From contig JAUXAW010000005.1 in NCBI GenBank assembly GCA_030619715.1, forward strand, positions 1-48,412: a stretch of DNA of 48,412 nt, in the 5' to 3' direction. The notes beneath the pieces were generated by a model that made no database searches, had not been told where the DNA came from, and saw only the letters and a list, made by a program, of their open reading frames with translations. The stretch is from a candidate division WWE3 bacterium. Lineage in GTDB: Bacteria > Patescibacteriota > WWE3 > JAUXAW01. This document shows positions 16,570 through 25,296 of the stretch, piece after piece. Position 1 is the stretch's first letter. Each line of letters starts with the position of its first letter. Both the position numbers and the translations under genes were made by a program.

Positions 16570-16598
16570 TTGACAAACTACCAAACTTCTGCTAGTAT
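16570..16598 (+). promoter_or_regulatory. Promoter of the zinc-ribbon cassette gene
   Basis: TTGACA, a 17-bp spacer and TAGTAT. The start codon is about 105 nt downstream of the expected transcription start, leaving a long leader with a small CCTCAA/TTGAGG hairpin. Confidence 0.75.
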
Positions 16599-16709
16599 TC
16601 CTGGCATGCACATCACGGAAGCATCTAACGGGTGTGTCCGCAAGCCTCAATTTTGAGGTACCAAAACCTAATGGCTGCGTTGGGGGAATACAGCAAAGGA
16701 GGGATTCTC

Positions 16710-17120
16710 ATGAACAAGGGAGGACAGGTAGTAGAGGGAAAGGCAGGGATCGCATATCCATTTAACGTCGCGGAGGACGAAGCAACCTGCCCTAATGGGC
16801 ATCCGGTTAAGCTATCAACCGGGTATTCCGTCTCCGCCCCCAGCTGGTGGATGCAATTTGGTGTCTGCCAGATATGCAAACGTTCCGTGGAACGGACAGT
16901 TGGCATGCCCCACAGCCAGTTCGCCGCCGGCCCCATTCACTGGGCGGGGGAGGAGACAGAGGAAGAAGCGAATTGGAAGCACGATGTTCTGAACGAACAT
17001 CGATGCGAACGCTGCCGTGAGTTGGCTCAAGTTGAGCTAGTTCAAACCCTTCTCGGAGAGATCGAGGGAGGTGCAGGACTTGCCAAAGTTGTTAGCCTTC
17101 TCGAAGAGCTGACAGGCTGA
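16710..17120 (+). CDS. Small multi-CxxC (zinc-ribbon-like) protein of unknown function
   Basis: The 136 residues from ATG 16710 contain CPNGH, CQICKR and HRCERCREL, three sites of zinc-finger type. An acidic helical stretch follows (EETEEEANWKHDVLNEH) and then a leucine-rich C-terminus. The start is set by AAAGGAGGG 6 nt upstream; longer readings lack any such site. A consensus promoter lies about 110 bp upstream and a strong terminator follows, so it is a one-gene unit placed between two FemAB genes. No family is recognised; binding of nucleic acid or protein through zinc is inference. Confidence 0.72.
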   Translation: MNKGGQVVEGKAGIAYPFNVAEDEATCPNGHPVKLSTGYSVSAPSWWMQFGVCQICKRSVERTVGMPHSQFAAGPIHWAGEETEEEANWKHDVLNEHRCERCRELAQVELVQTLLGEIEGGAGLAKVVSLLEELTG

Positions 17121-17138
17121 GGCAGGGGAGGTGTGTTT

Positions 17139-17181
17139 GGCGGGTGATAACCTTGCATGAGGCACCCGCCTCTTTCTTTTT
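17139..17181 (+). terminator. Rho-independent terminator after the zinc-ribbon gene
   Basis: GGCGGGTG pairs perfectly with CACCCGCC across a 16-nt loop and is followed by TCTTTCTTTTT. Confidence 0.88.
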
Positions 17182-17183
17182 GG

Positions 17184-17192
17184 TGATAAAAT
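17184..17192 (+). promoter_or_regulatory. Extended -10 promoter of the second FemAB gene
   Basis: TGaTAAAAT lies directly after the terminator and 9 nt before ATG 17202. No clear -35 box is visible. Confidence 0.5.
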
Positions 17193-17201
17193 GAGGTTGC
17201 G

Positions 17202-18104
17202 ATGACGACGAATTTTGAGGATCTTAGGCAGTCGGGTAATTGGGCAAGTTATTTGGGTCAGTTGGGTTGGTTGGTGGAAGAGACAGAAACACAGAAGGTC
17301 AAGATTTTTATTAGGAAACTTCCGCTGGTTGGGTCGGTGGCGAAGATTCAGAGGCCCTCTGTTATCCCACCGGTTGAGGAGGTCGATGAGATCGCGAAAA
17401 AACATAGAGCTTTGTTCGTCAAGTTAGAGCCCGCGCTACTTTCTCCTCCCTCCTCCCTCCTCTCTGACTTCGAGGCGGACGCCTGGCCTTTGTCCCCGAC
17501 CCGCACAATTCACGTTGACCTAGCTCCGAGTGAAGAGGAGATTTTTGAAAAGTTTTCCAAGGATGCTCGGTATTCGGTGAGGAGGGCGGAGAGGAACAGG
17601 GTTAGCACTCAGCTCTTTAGCTCTTTAGCTCCTAGCGACCAACGATTGGAAGAATTTTATAAACTTCTTTCTGAAACCGGACGAAGGAAAAGATTTTGGG
17701 TAGCGCCGTTTGTGGATTTGAAGGCGAAGACCGAAGCGTTCAAAGATAAGTCCGCTCTAATTTTTGCTTACCACAATACCGAGGTTGTTGCTGGCGCTTT
17801 GATTCTCTTTCACGACCAAGTTGCCTACTACCACCACGCCGCCTCGAATCTTGAGGGAAGAAAACTGCTGGCTCCATATCTCGTCGTCTGGGAAACAATC
17901 AAATTGGCCAAAAAGAGAGGTTGTCACACGCTTGACCTGGAGGGAATCTACGACCCGCGTTACAAAATCTACAAACGCTTTAGAAAAATTGGAATTTTTA
18001 AAAAGAAATTTGGGGGAAAAGAAATTGAGTACCCGGGCTCGTTTATCAAATATTACAATCCGATTGTTAGGTTGGTTTTTAAACTTACTCCAATGTGTAA
18101 GTGA
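17202..18104 (+). CDS. Second FemAB-family peptidyltransferase
   Basis: This 300-residue protein parallels the gene at 15606: HVDLAPSEEEIFEKFSKDARYSVRRAERNRV near 110, YHHAASNLEGRKLLAPYLVVWETIKLAKKRGCHTLDLEG and KIGIFKKKFGGKEIEYPG. It should add amino acids to peptidoglycan precursors. The first and second copies are clearly different sequences and could add successive residues of a bridge (inference). Two tandem repeats lie in the coding region. The end overlaps the convergent DUF4012 gene by 20 bp, with no terminator between. Confidence 0.87.
   Translation: MTTNFEDLRQSGNWASYLGQLGWLVEETETQKVKIFIRKLPLVGSVAKIQRPSVIPPVEEVDEIAKKHRALFVKLEPALLSPPSSLLSDFEADAWPLSPTRTIHVDLAPSEEEIFEKFSKDARYSVRRAERNRVSTQLFSSLAPSDQRLEEFYKLLSETGRRKRFWVAPFVDLKAKTEAFKDKSALIFAYHNTEVVAGALILFHDQVAYYHHAASNLEGRKLLAPYLVVWETIKLAKKRGCHTLDLEGIYDPRYKIYKRFRKIGIFKKKFGGKEIEYPGSFIKYYNPIVRLVFKLTPMCK
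17442..17464. repeat. Heptamer repeat (CTCCCTC)n in the second FemAB gene
   Basis: About three copies code for LSPPSSLLSD in a loop. Confidence 0.7.
17611..17636. repeat. Heptamer repeat (TAGCTCT)n in the second FemAB gene
   Basis: About three copies code for QLFSSLAPS between the NTP-like motif region and the second GNAT fold. Confidence 0.7.
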
Positions 18105-21087
18105 GCTCTCGGTCTTCCCGCAGATTCCCACTGTACCGCCAAAGATCTCCGATTCGCTTGGACCCCTCTGGTGCTTCAACCAACGTTCTACCAAAAGGCG
18201 TCAGAAAATCAACCGTCAGTGGGTCGGCGACCGTCCCCGGCTGTTTTTGCACCAAAAGGGAGTAGGAATTTGTTTTGAGGTCAAGCCCTTTTTCCAGAGG
18301 CAAATCGTAGGTGAAGGTTAGACTTAAACTTTTTCCCGCGTCCAGGGTAAAGACCGTCCCCCAGACCGTTTTGCCGCTCTCCTCGGTTTGGTCAATTTCC
18401 TCGGTGATATCTAACGCCTTGGTATCAACCCCCTCACTGCTGCGCGCAACTTTCTTTAAGACACAACCCTTAGGGACATAAATGCGGACGTAATTTTTGT
18501 AGGCCCCTCCCGGCCAGGTGTTGGAAGCGGCTCCGTGAACATAGTTGATTGTCGAAGTGGCCTCCCAAGTTCCCTGACGGTCAACATTTTTAATTGCATA
18601 ATTTAAGTTTCGCTTGACGTAATAATTTGCCTTGGTCGCGCCAACGTTGGCATCAACGACCATTAAATAGTCGCCGTCTGAGGTTCTGATCCTCCCGTCC
18701 CAATTTTTCAAAGCGAGAAGATTTGCAACGTCACCTTCGGGAAAATAGATCAAAAGATGTCTTTCGGCGAGAGAGTTTCTGATAATCTGACCCATTTTGC
18801 CGAAGTCCTGAGTTTCTAGCTTTAAAATCTTTTCCAAAAGTTTGGCCGAAAGAAGAGAGAGAAAAGTTTTTTTCTGGGGACTGCCGGAAAAGTAATCGGC
18901 CTCGGAGTAGAATTCGGTTTTTTCAAAAAAGTTTTCGGCGCCGATTGATTCGTTAAACTGGGCCAGGTAGACCGGTCCGGTCAACTGTAAGAGGTTTCGA
19001 ATAAGTTCCAGGTCCAAAGCGATGATGCCGTCCACCTTTTCTCCCGTCGCCAGCGAATATAAGTTTCGAATTTGCTCGGAAGCGGTGGGGAAGTCCGGAC
19101 TCCAGTTGGCGTCCCGAAGAAGCCAGCGGGAAACACCTAGGTGCTCCTTTAGCGGCTCCGGCGGTTCGATTTCAATACCCTTGGTTTCCAGCAGCCCATC
19201 GAGGTTGTAGACATCATCGACGACCAATCTGTCAATTTGTCCCTTGCTTAAAATTAGTTTGCCATAGGAACCAATAAAGCCCCCGGTTGGTCGCAGCTCG
19301 TTGGAGTTTTGAAAAATCAGAAGATAAGTTTTCGGCGACTCAGCCCCCAGGATTTCTGGCAGCGTGGTGGTCAGAGTTCTTATCATTGGTGTTGCCTCCT
19401 TGAGTCCGGCGGTGGTGTTTTCAAGAAGGAGGTAATATTTTTCCAACCGACCGCCGAAGATTTTGGGATCAACTTTTTTAAGATGAGCCTCGGCGAGGAG
19501 GATTTTTTCCTGAGCTTCGGTTAGTGCGGCGGCCGCTTCGTTTAGGTTTGTCGTCTGCAGTTCGGCTGAGTCCTGGGCAACAAGGTTTAAGACCGCGTCG
19601 GAGAGAGGTTTAACGCCTCCGGTTTCGTATCCCAGCGCTGAAGAAAGAAAAGCCCCCGCTTGGAAGAGGTGTGCGAGAGACTTCTTTGCCCGGCCTTGGC
19701 GAGCAAGCGAGAGGAGCCAGCTTAAGTTCTCAAGATTGCGGCCGGCGGACTTCAAATTTGCCTCGGCGGACAGCGCGTTTTCTTCAGCCTTTTCTAGATT
19801 GAGCTCCTTCAGGTTTTGTTTGAAGTTCGTCAATTTGCGGTAACCGGAGTAGGTGTTGAGGGCTAAACTGAGGCCGGGAAAGAAGGCGAAGTAGGTTAGG
19901 GCTAAAAAAGCCGCCAGCGGGACAGCCCTAGTTAGTTTTTTCTCCTTGACCCTCTCCCAGAGTTGAGAAAGTTTTATCATCTTCGTCTCTATCTTTTCTT
20001 CCTTCTTCTTTTCCTCTTTCTTTTTCTCCTTTTCGGGAATAAGTTTGGGGGCAACAGCTTGCCCCGAGCGGAGTCGAGGGGTGGTTGCAGGCTTTTCTTC
20101 AACCTCTATCCGCTGCTCCTTAAGAACCTCCAGAATCCCCTCTTTGAGGGAGATTTTTGGCTCCCAACCCAATTCCCGTTGCTGCTCACCGTCAATAACT
20201 TTGGGCTCGGCTAGCAGCGTTTTTTCCAACGGCGGTTTAAAAATCACGCGGAGGTCTTCGCCGACTACTTCCTTGAGAAGATAGACCAGCTCTAGCGGCG
20301 TTGTTGGTTCCAGCGTCGTAACTGGGTAGATTTTTCCGGTCGTATTCGTTGAGAAGGCTGCCTTGACAATTCCCCGGACCACATCGGAAACATGAGTATA
20401 GTATTCTTTTTCCAAACCCTCACCGTAGACGGTTAGATCCTGCCCGGTTAGGAGTTCCTCCAAAAGTCGGCCTAATGTCCCCGAAGATTTAAGATCCATC
20501 CGTGGGCCATAGATTTCGCCGAGGCGGACGATGCGGGCATCAAGTTTGTCTGTTTCAAAAGATTCCCAGACCAAGGCCTCGGCAAAACGCTTAGCCTCGG
20601 CGTGGGCGAATCTCCGCTCCTCTTCGGGAGTCGCTCCAAAGTAGTCTTCTAAATCTTGCGAGGAGATAAGGCCGCGATAGACATCGATTGAAGAGGCCAA
20701 AAGAAATTTGGCGTTGGATTTTTTGGCCAAACTTAAAAGATTTTTGGTGCCCAAGGCGTTGGTCAAAAGGGTGTCTAAACTGATTTCTCTGCGCCCGGAA
20801 AGATAGACCTCAAGTGCCACGAGGTGGAAAATGTAGTTGACGGACTCAATTTCTTTCGGCAGTTTTCTGTTGATGTTGGTGTCGATGAAGACGAAGCGGG
20901 GGTGGGAGGTTAGGGGTTGGATAAAGCTTCGTCTACCAGTTGCCAGGTTGTCAATCGCCACGATGCGGCACTGGGTTTCCAAGAGTTTTTCGGCCAGATG
21001 GGAGCCCAAAAACCCGGCCCCACCCGCAATCAGAATCGTGGGCAGCGAAGAAGACTTTTTAACAATCGGGACAGAATTAGTAGGCAT
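18085..21087 (-). CDS. Fusion of an NAD-dependent sugar epimerase/dehydratase-like domain to DUF4012
   Basis: In this 1000-residue protein, residues 8 to about 315 form an extended short-chain dehydrogenase: Rossmann GGAGFLGSHLAE, IDNLATGR, and a C-terminal tail like UDP-sugar epimerases. The active-site serine is present (ASSIDVY), but the YxxxK motif reads HAEAK, with His in place of Tyr. A charged linker (residues 340-375, rich in KKEE) and a transmembrane helix near 395 follow. A DUF4012 region then runs to the end, with the characteristic LLIFQNSNELRPTGGFIGSYG near 585. DUF4012 proteins are usually found near capsule or exopolysaccharide genes; their function is unknown. A Wzz-like gene is divergent from this one, which fits such a role. 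Confidence 0.85.
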   Translation of the reverse strand: MPTNSVPIVKKSSSLPTILIAGGAGFLGSHLAEKLLETQCRIVAIDNLATGRRSFIQPLTSHPRFVFIDTNINRKLPKEIESVNYIFHLVALEVYLSGRREISLDTLLTNALGTKNLLSLAKKSNAKFLLASSIDVYRGLISSQDLEDYFGATPEEERRFAHAEAKRFAEALVWESFETDKLDARIVRLGEIYGPRMDLKSSGTLGRLLEELLTGQDLTVYGEGLEKEYYTHVSDVVRGIVKAAFSTNTTGKIYPVTTLEPTTPLELVYLLKEVVGEDLRVIFKPPLEKTLLAEPKVIDGEQQRELGWEPKISLKEGILEVLKEQRIEVEEKPATTPRLRSGQAVAPKLIPEKEKKKEEKKKEEKIETKMIKLSQLWERVKEKKLTRAVPLAAFLALTYFAFFPGLSLALNTYSGYRKLTNFKQNLKELNLEKAEENALSAEANLKSAGRNLENLSWLLSLARQGRAKKSLAHLFQAGAFLSSALGYETGGVKPLSDAVLNLVAQDSAELQTTNLNEAAAALTEAQEKILLAEAHLKKVDPKIFGGRLEKYYLLLENTTAGLKEATPMIRTLTTTLPEILGAESPKTYLLIFQNSNELRPTGGFIGSYGKLILSKGQIDRLVVDDVYNLDGLLETKGIEIEPPEPLKEHLGVSRWLLRDANWSPDFPTASEQIRNLYSLATGEKVDGIIALDLELIRNLLQLTGPVYLAQFNESIGAENFFEKTEFYSEADYFSGSPQKKTFLSLLSAKLLEKILKLETQDFGKMGQIIRNSLAERHLLIYFPEGDVANLLALKNWDGRIRTSDGDYLMVVDANVGATKANYYVKRNLNYAIKNVDRQGTWEATSTINYVHGAASNTWPGGAYKNYVRIYVPKGCVLKKVARSSEGVDTKALDITEEIDQTEESGKTVWGTVFTLDAGKSLSLTFTYDLPLEKGLDLKTNSYSLLVQKQPGTVADPLTVDFLTPFGRTLVEAPEGSKRIGDLWRYSGNLREDRELTYTLE
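20062..20081. repeat. GC-rich dispersed repeat CCCCGAGCGGAGTCGAGGGG in the linker of the DUF4012 fusion
   Basis: On the minus strand it codes for PRLRSGQA. It shares CCCTCGACTYCGCTCGGG with 32225-32242. It sits in the flexible linker between the epimerase and the membrane helix. Confidence 0.7.
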
Positions 21088-21104
21088 TTTTCTCTCTTGA
21101 TCTA

Positions 21105-21133
21105 ATTATAGATTAAAGTAGGCGGCGCTTCAA
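21105..21133 (-). promoter_or_regulatory. Promoter of the epimerase-DUF4012 gene
   Basis: On the minus strand TTGAAG, a 17-bp spacer and TATAAT end 17 nt before ATG 21087. Confidence 0.75.
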
Positions 21134-21149
21134 GGATGAAAGCGTAAGC

Positions 21150-21178
21150 TTTACACCACCAGCTTTTTTTGTTATCCT
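21150..21178 (+). promoter_or_regulatory. Promoter of the Wzz-like gene
   Basis: TTTACA, a 17-bp spacer and TATCCT end 9 nt before ATG 21188, so the transcript should have almost no leader. Confidence 0.65.
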
Positions 21179-21187
21179 GAAACTGAA

Positions 21188-21799
21188 ATGGAACTTCGGG
21201 AGTATCTTAAGATTGTCAGGAAAAGCTTGCCCCTTCTTATCATTTTGGCGGCTGCCTTTGGCACGCTGGCCTTTTTTGTCTCTCTACAGCTCCCCCCAAG
21301 CTACACCACCTCTTTAACTCTCTATGTCAAGCGGCAGGCGACGGAACCGAGCGCCGATTATTACACTTTTGATGGTTATTATTCTCAGCAGGCGGCGGAA
21401 AAGTTTACCGAAACCGTAGTCGGCTTTTTGAAAAGTAAGGATATCCTGCTTGCCTCGGCGAAGCTCGCCGACCTTCCCACCGACCAGGAAAGTTTGGAGC
21501 GGCTTGAAAGCAGCATCAAAATTAGGCAGGTGGCACCCCAGCTAGTCAGTTTGAAAGTTGAACAAAAGGATGGGTGGGCGGCTAAAAAATTCTGTATCGC
21601 CGTAGCTCAGGCGACCACCGAGAGAATCAATCTACTCAATCAGACGGGGGATAAATCAATTTCGGTTGACCTCTTAAACCCCGAACCGTTGGTGGAAAAA
21701 AACGAACCAAAAGTAGTTTTGAATTCGCTGGTCGGAATTCTGGCCGGGACCCTCCTTGCCTTCCTTTACGTTTTTCTGAAAGAATATTTTACCCTCTGA
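21188..21799 (+). CDS. Wzz-like polysaccharide chain-length determinant protein
   Basis: The 203 residues have the Wzz topology: a cytoplasmic start (MELREYLKIVRKSLPLL), a transmembrane helix near 15-35, an extracytoplasmic domain with TSLTLYVKRQ, and a second transmembrane helix at the C-terminus (VLNSLVGILAGTLLAFLYVFL). There is no tyrosine-kinase domain. The family sets polymer length during O-antigen or capsule export. It is the first gene of a plus-strand run with RNase HI and the nucleotidyltransferase-like gene, and is divergent from the DUF4012 fusion. Confidence 0.82.
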   Translation: MELREYLKIVRKSLPLLIILAAAFGTLAFFVSLQLPPSYTTSLTLYVKRQATEPSADYYTFDGYYSQQAAEKFTETVVGFLKSKDILLASAKLADLPTDQESLERLESSIKIRQVAPQLVSLKVEQKDGWAAKKFCIAVAQATTERINLLNQTGDKSISVDLLNPEPLVEKNEPKVVLNSLVGILAGTLLAFLYVFLKEYFTL

Positions 21800-22230
21800 T
21801 GGAAAACCTTCTTCTCTGCACCGACGGCGGCTCGCGCAACAACCCCGGCCCGGCGGCGATCGGTTTTGTTATAAAAACGGAAAACGGCCAGGTTCTTAAA
21901 AAAGGCGGCTTGTTTTTGGGGATAGCAACCAACAACGAGGCCGAGTATCGGGCCTTGATTGAAGGGCTTAAGGAGGCTAAAAGACTTAATCCCAAGCATC
22001 TAACCTGCTTTTTGGACAGCTCGTTGGTCGTTAATCAGTTGAACGGTGTTTTTAAGATCAAGGAGGCACGTCTAAGAAAGCTGATCTTTGAAGTCAAAAC
22101 TTTGGAGCAGGAGTTTGAGTCAATCCGCTATCAGTATATTCCTCGAGAAAAAAACAAGGAGGCCGATGCGATCGTCAACCGAATCCTCGATGAAAAAGCT
22201 GGCTATCCTCAAAACACTACATTACGCTGA
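21799..22230 (+). CDS. Ribonuclease HI-like protein
   Basis: This 143-residue RNase H fold has all four expected acidic residues: D9 in CTDGGSRNNPG, E47 in NNEAEYRAL, D73 in FLDSSLVV and D123 in KEADAIVN. It belongs to the short RnhA-like group without the basic protrusion of E. coli RNase HI. It should cut RNA in RNA-DNA hybrids. Its ATG overlaps the Wzz-like stop by 1 bp, and its 3' end overlaps the next gene by 41 bp. Confidence 0.9.
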   Translation: MENLLLCTDGGSRNNPGPAAIGFVIKTENGQVLKKGGLFLGIATNNEAEYRALIEGLKEAKRLNPKHLTCFLDSSLVVNQLNGVFKIKEARLRKLIFEVKTLEQEFESIRYQYIPREKNKEADAIVNRILDEKAGYPQNTTLR

Positions 22231-23035
22231 TATCTTCGACTTCCCTTTGACGGCTGATGAGATTCACAAGTACTTGGTGGAACCCCTAACGATTGAAGTT
22301 CTTAAAGAAACGCTCTCGCAGATGAGCGCGGATGGTGGGTATTATTGTTTACTTGGACGAGAGGAGATTATTAGGATTCGTCAACAGCGGGAGAGGTGGT
22401 CGGGACCGAAATTGAAGAAGGCCAGAAAGGTTGTCTCGCTGCTGAAACTCATTCCTTGGATAAAATTGGTTGGCGTCACCGGGGCACTAGCGATGGAGAA
22501 TAGCGATGCGGACGGGGATATTGACTTGATGATTATTACCTCACCGCAGCGACTGTGGTTGACGCGGGGTTTGGTTGTTACATTTTTAAGACTGATTGGG
22601 CAGTACCGTCGGCCGGGGAAAATTAAAGATATGGTCTGTCCAAACTTGATGATTAGCGAAGAAGCCCTCGAGTTTCCCGACCACGACCTCTTCACTGCCC
22701 ACGAAATTGTCCAGATGAAACCGGTATTTGACAGAGGTGGTGTTTGTCAAAAGTTTCTTGAGGCGAATCAGTGGGTCAAGGAGTTTTTGCCGAACGCGAT
22801 AAAAACAAACTCAAAACTCAAAACTCAAAACTCAAAGCCACAACTCAAATCTCAAAACCTTTTATTAAATCTTTTAGAGAGGTTTGCCTACCGTTTGCAA
22901 CTTAAATACATGAGATCTAAACAAACAACCGAGGTTACCACCCCCTCCATCATCCGTTTCCATCCCCAAGACATTCGTCGGCGGGTGCTTGAGGAGTATC
23001 AGAGAAGGGTTGACAGCCTCAAAATTTCGGGTTAG
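22190..23035 (+). CDS. Nucleotidyltransferase-like protein of unknown role
   Basis: The 281 residues from ATG 22190 begin with a helical region (KTLHYADIFDFPLTADEIHKYL) resembling a winged helix. Near residues 95-110 is GVTGALAMENSDADGDIDLMII, which looks like the GS...DxD active site of DNA polymerase beta-type nucleotidyltransferases (substrate unknown). The C-terminal 60 residues contain a long tandem repeat and a basic tail. The start was chosen because upstream codons are only the second frame of the RNase gene, and the sequence from 22190 matches a normal N-terminus. The stop codon TAG forms part of the rarA -10 box. Confidence 0.7.
   Translation: MKKLAILKTLHYADIFDFPLTADEIHKYLVEPLTIEVLKETLSQMSADGGYYCLLGREEIIRIRQQRERWSGPKLKKARKVVSLLKLIPWIKLVGVTGALAMENSDADGDIDLMIITSPQRLWLTRGLVVTFLRLIGQYRRPGKIKDMVCPNLMISEEALEFPDHDLFTAHEIVQMKPVFDRGGVCQKFLEANQWVKEFLPNAIKTNSKLKTQNSKPQLKSQNLLLNLLERFAYRLQLKYMRSKQTTEVTTPSIIRFHPQDIRRRVLEEYQRRVDSLKISG
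22805..22859. repeat. Heptamer repeat (ACTCAAA)n in the nucleotidyltransferase-like gene
   Basis: About seven units, some degenerate, code in frame for TNSKLKTQNSKPQLKSQN. It is the longest such array in the window. Confidence 0.88.
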
Positions 23036-23038
23036 AAT
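23010..23038 (+). promoter_or_regulatory. Promoter of rarA inside the end of the preceding gene
   Basis: TTGACA, a 17-bp spacer and TAGAAT end 8 nt before ATG 23047. The first three bases of the -10 box are the stop codon of the nucleotidyltransferase-like gene. Confidence 0.75.
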
Positions 23039-23046
23039 ACAACCAA

Positions 23047-24327
23047 ATGAAACCCGAAACAACCCCCTTGGCTGATAGAATCCGTCCTCAAAGCCTGGCT
23101 GAATTCGTAGGTCAGGAGCATCTTGTTGGCAAGGGAAAACCGCTGGGGGTTGCGATTGAAAACGACCAGATTTTCTCGATTATCTTTTGGGGACCACCGG
23201 GGTCGGGAAAGACGACTCTGGCCCGGATCACCGCCAACGAAACTCAATCCAATTTTGTCCAATTTTCCGCCGTTGCCTCCGGCGTGGCCGATGTCCGCAA
23301 GGTGGTCGCCGAGGCCGGAGAGCGATTGAAGGCCTACGGCCAGAAAACGATTCTTTTCATCGACGAAATCCACCGCTTCAACAAAGCCCAACAGGATGCG
23401 TTTTTACCGCATGTTGAAGATGGAACGATTATCCTGATCGGGGCAACGACGGAGAACCCTTCCTTTGAGGTGATTGGCCCACTTCTTTCTCGTTGCCGGG
23501 TTTACACTTTGAATCGATTGATTCCGGATGAGATTAGGTTGATAGTCGAGCGGGCGTTGGCGGATAAGGAAAGAGGGTTGGGGAATTACAATGTCGAGAT
23601 TAATGATGACGCGCTGGATTTTTTGGTTCAAGCCTCGAATGGAGACGCGCGGATTGCGCTCAACGCGGTTGAGATAGCGGTAAATCAAAGTCCTGCAAAT
23701 TCAAAAATTGACCTCAAAACAATCTCTGAGGTGATGGAGAAAAAACCTCTCCTTTACGACCGCGCCGGTGAGGAGCACTACAATACGATTTCGGCTTTCA
23801 TCAAATCGATGCGCGGCTCGGATCCCGATGCCGCTTTGTATTATTTGGCACGGATGTTGGAGGCCGGTGAAGACCCGCTGTTTATTGCCCGCCGAATGGT
23901 CATTTTTGCCTCCGAAGACATTGGCAACGCCGACCCCCAAGCTCTACCCTTAACCGTTTCCGTTTTTGCAGCCTGCGAGCGGATCGGCCTGCCCGAATGT
24001 CAAATCAATCTTGCTCATGGGGTAACTTATTTAGCCTCAGCTCCCAAATCCAACGCTTCTTACTCGGCACTTTTGCAAGCACAAAAAGATGTTAAAGAAA
24101 CTCTCAACGAACCAATTCCTCTCCACATCCGCAACGCTCCGACGAAGTTGATGAAAGACTTGGGCTACGGCAAGGGCTACCAGTACCCCCACAACTCTGA
24201 GGGCCATTATGTCAGGGAAGAATATCTCCCCGAAAAACTTCGTGGCCACAGCTATTATTTTCCGACGGAGCAGGGCTTTGAGAAAAAGGTCAAAGAAAGA
24301 CTGGAAAAACTCCGCAAACGACTGTAG
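23047..24327 (+). CDS. rarA: Replication-associated recombination protein A (AAA+ ATPase)
   Basis: This 426-residue protein begins with [22 protein letters not shown] and has Walker [10 protein letters not shown] near 51, Walker [10 protein letters not shown] near 103, sensor 1 GATTENPSF and the C-terminal tetramerisation domain ([19 protein letters not shown]). The family (MgsA/RarA) acts at stalled replication forks. It has its own promoter with an almost leaderless start and converges on the radical SAM gene with a 5-bp gap and no visible terminator. Confidence 0.95.
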   Translation: MKPETTPLADRIRPQSLAEFVGQEHLVGKGKPLGVAIENDQIFSIIFWGPPGSGKTTLARITANETQSNFVQFSAVASGVADVRKVVAEAGERLKAYGQKTILFIDEIHRFNKAQQDAFLPHVEDGTIILIGATTENPSFEVIGPLLSRCRVYTLNRLIPDEIRLIVERALADKERGLGNYNVEINDDALDFLVQASNGDARIALNAVEIAVNQSPANSKIDLKTISEVMEKKPLLYDRAGEEHYNTISAFIKSMRGSDPDAALYYLARMLEAGEDPLFIARRMVIFASEDIGNADPQALPLTVSVFAACERIGLPECQINLAHGVTYLASAPKSNASYSALLQAQKDVKETLNEPIPLHIRNAPTKLMKDLGYGKGYQYPHNSEGHYVREEYLPEKLRGHSYYFPTEQGFEKKVKERLEKLRKRL

Positions 24328-24332
24328 ATGAA

Positions 24333-25247
24333 CTATTTTCTGTCGAACCGATGGAGGCCGGCGGCTTTGGCCATTTTTAGAGCGGCGGAGTATTCTTCGG
24401 TGGTGATGCGGCGGGAGAGTTTGGGGTATTGAAGGGCTTTGTTGGAAGGATAATACTGATCCATAATGTTGATGTAGGTGTTTTTGGAAATTTCGTTGGC
24501 TAGAAACTCCATTACCTTCTCCGTTCCCGCCAAACCTCCGGGCAAAACCAGATGCCGAACCAGAAGCCCCCTGACCGTTAAACTATTTTTATCAATCACC
24601 AAATCTCCCACCTGCCGGTGCATTTCTTTGATCGCCGGACGAGCTTTTTGCCAATAGTTGGGAACCAGAGAATACTTGCGCCCAATTTTGTCATCCGAGT
24701 ATTTAATGTCTGGCATATAAATGTCAATGACACCATCAAGAATTTTTAAGGTTTCGACGGAATCATAACCGCCGGTGTTGTAAACAAGGGGAATTTTGAG
24801 ACCTTGTTTGGTAGCGAGCGGTAAGGCCTTCAAAATCTGCGGAACGTGGATTGTCGGTGTAACAAAGTTGATATTGTGGCAGCCCAGTTCTTGCAACGAA
24901 ACCATCATTGCTGCTAGTTCCTCACTTTCTACCTCTTTTCCAAGTCTGATCTGACTAATTTCGTAGTTTTGACAATAAACGCAGGCCAGATTGCAGGAGG
25001 CAAAAAAGATGGTTCCCGAGCCCTTCCAACCGGAAAGACATTTTTCCTCGCCAAGATGGGGATGGAAGGAGGTAACGATCGCCTTGTCTTTAACACGGCA
25101 AAAACCAAACTGCGGTGAACTTCTATCCGTCCGGTCAACCTTACATTCTCGTGGACAGATTCGACAAGAACTCAAAAGCCCCCAAGCTTTTTCAATTCTT
25201 TCCTCCCACTCGGATTTTGAAATTTTAAGATAAGAAGGTGTGGTCAT
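24333..25247 (-). CDS. Radical SAM protein related to pyruvate formate-lyase activating enzyme
   Basis: The 304 residues carry the cluster-binding CNLACVYCQ near residue 87 and an additional N-terminal cysteine set (CRICPRECKVDR and FGFCRV). SAM-domain features follow: NFVTPTIHVPQILKAL, YNTGGYDS and DIYMPDIKY. This matches the PflA-like COG1313 group. The target is unknown. No glycyl-radical enzyme lies nearby. Its TGaTAAACT sequence 10 nt upstream of the ATG could be an extended -10 box. Confidence 0.83.
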   Translation of the reverse strand: MTTPSYLKISKSEWEERIEKAWGLLSSCRICPRECKVDRTDRSSPQFGFCRVKDKAIVTSFHPHLGEEKCLSGWKGSGTIFFASCNLACVYCQNYEISQIRLGKEVESEELAAMMVSLQELGCHNINFVTPTIHVPQILKALPLATKQGLKIPLVYNTGGYDSVETLKILDGVIDIYMPDIKYSDDKIGRKYSLVPNYWQKARPAIKEMHRQVGDLVIDKNSLTVRGLLVRHLVLPGGLAGTEKVMEFLANEISKNTYINIMDQYYPSNKALQYPKLSRRITTEEYSAALKMAKAAGLHRFDRK

Positions 25248-25296
25248 CTTAAATTAAAGTTTATCACAAGCAAGCTTACTGACCCTCTTTTAAAAA

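Noticed and set aside
22805-22859. A small CRISPR-like array
   Set aside because: The units are 7 bp and contiguous with no spacers, and they are in frame within a gene.
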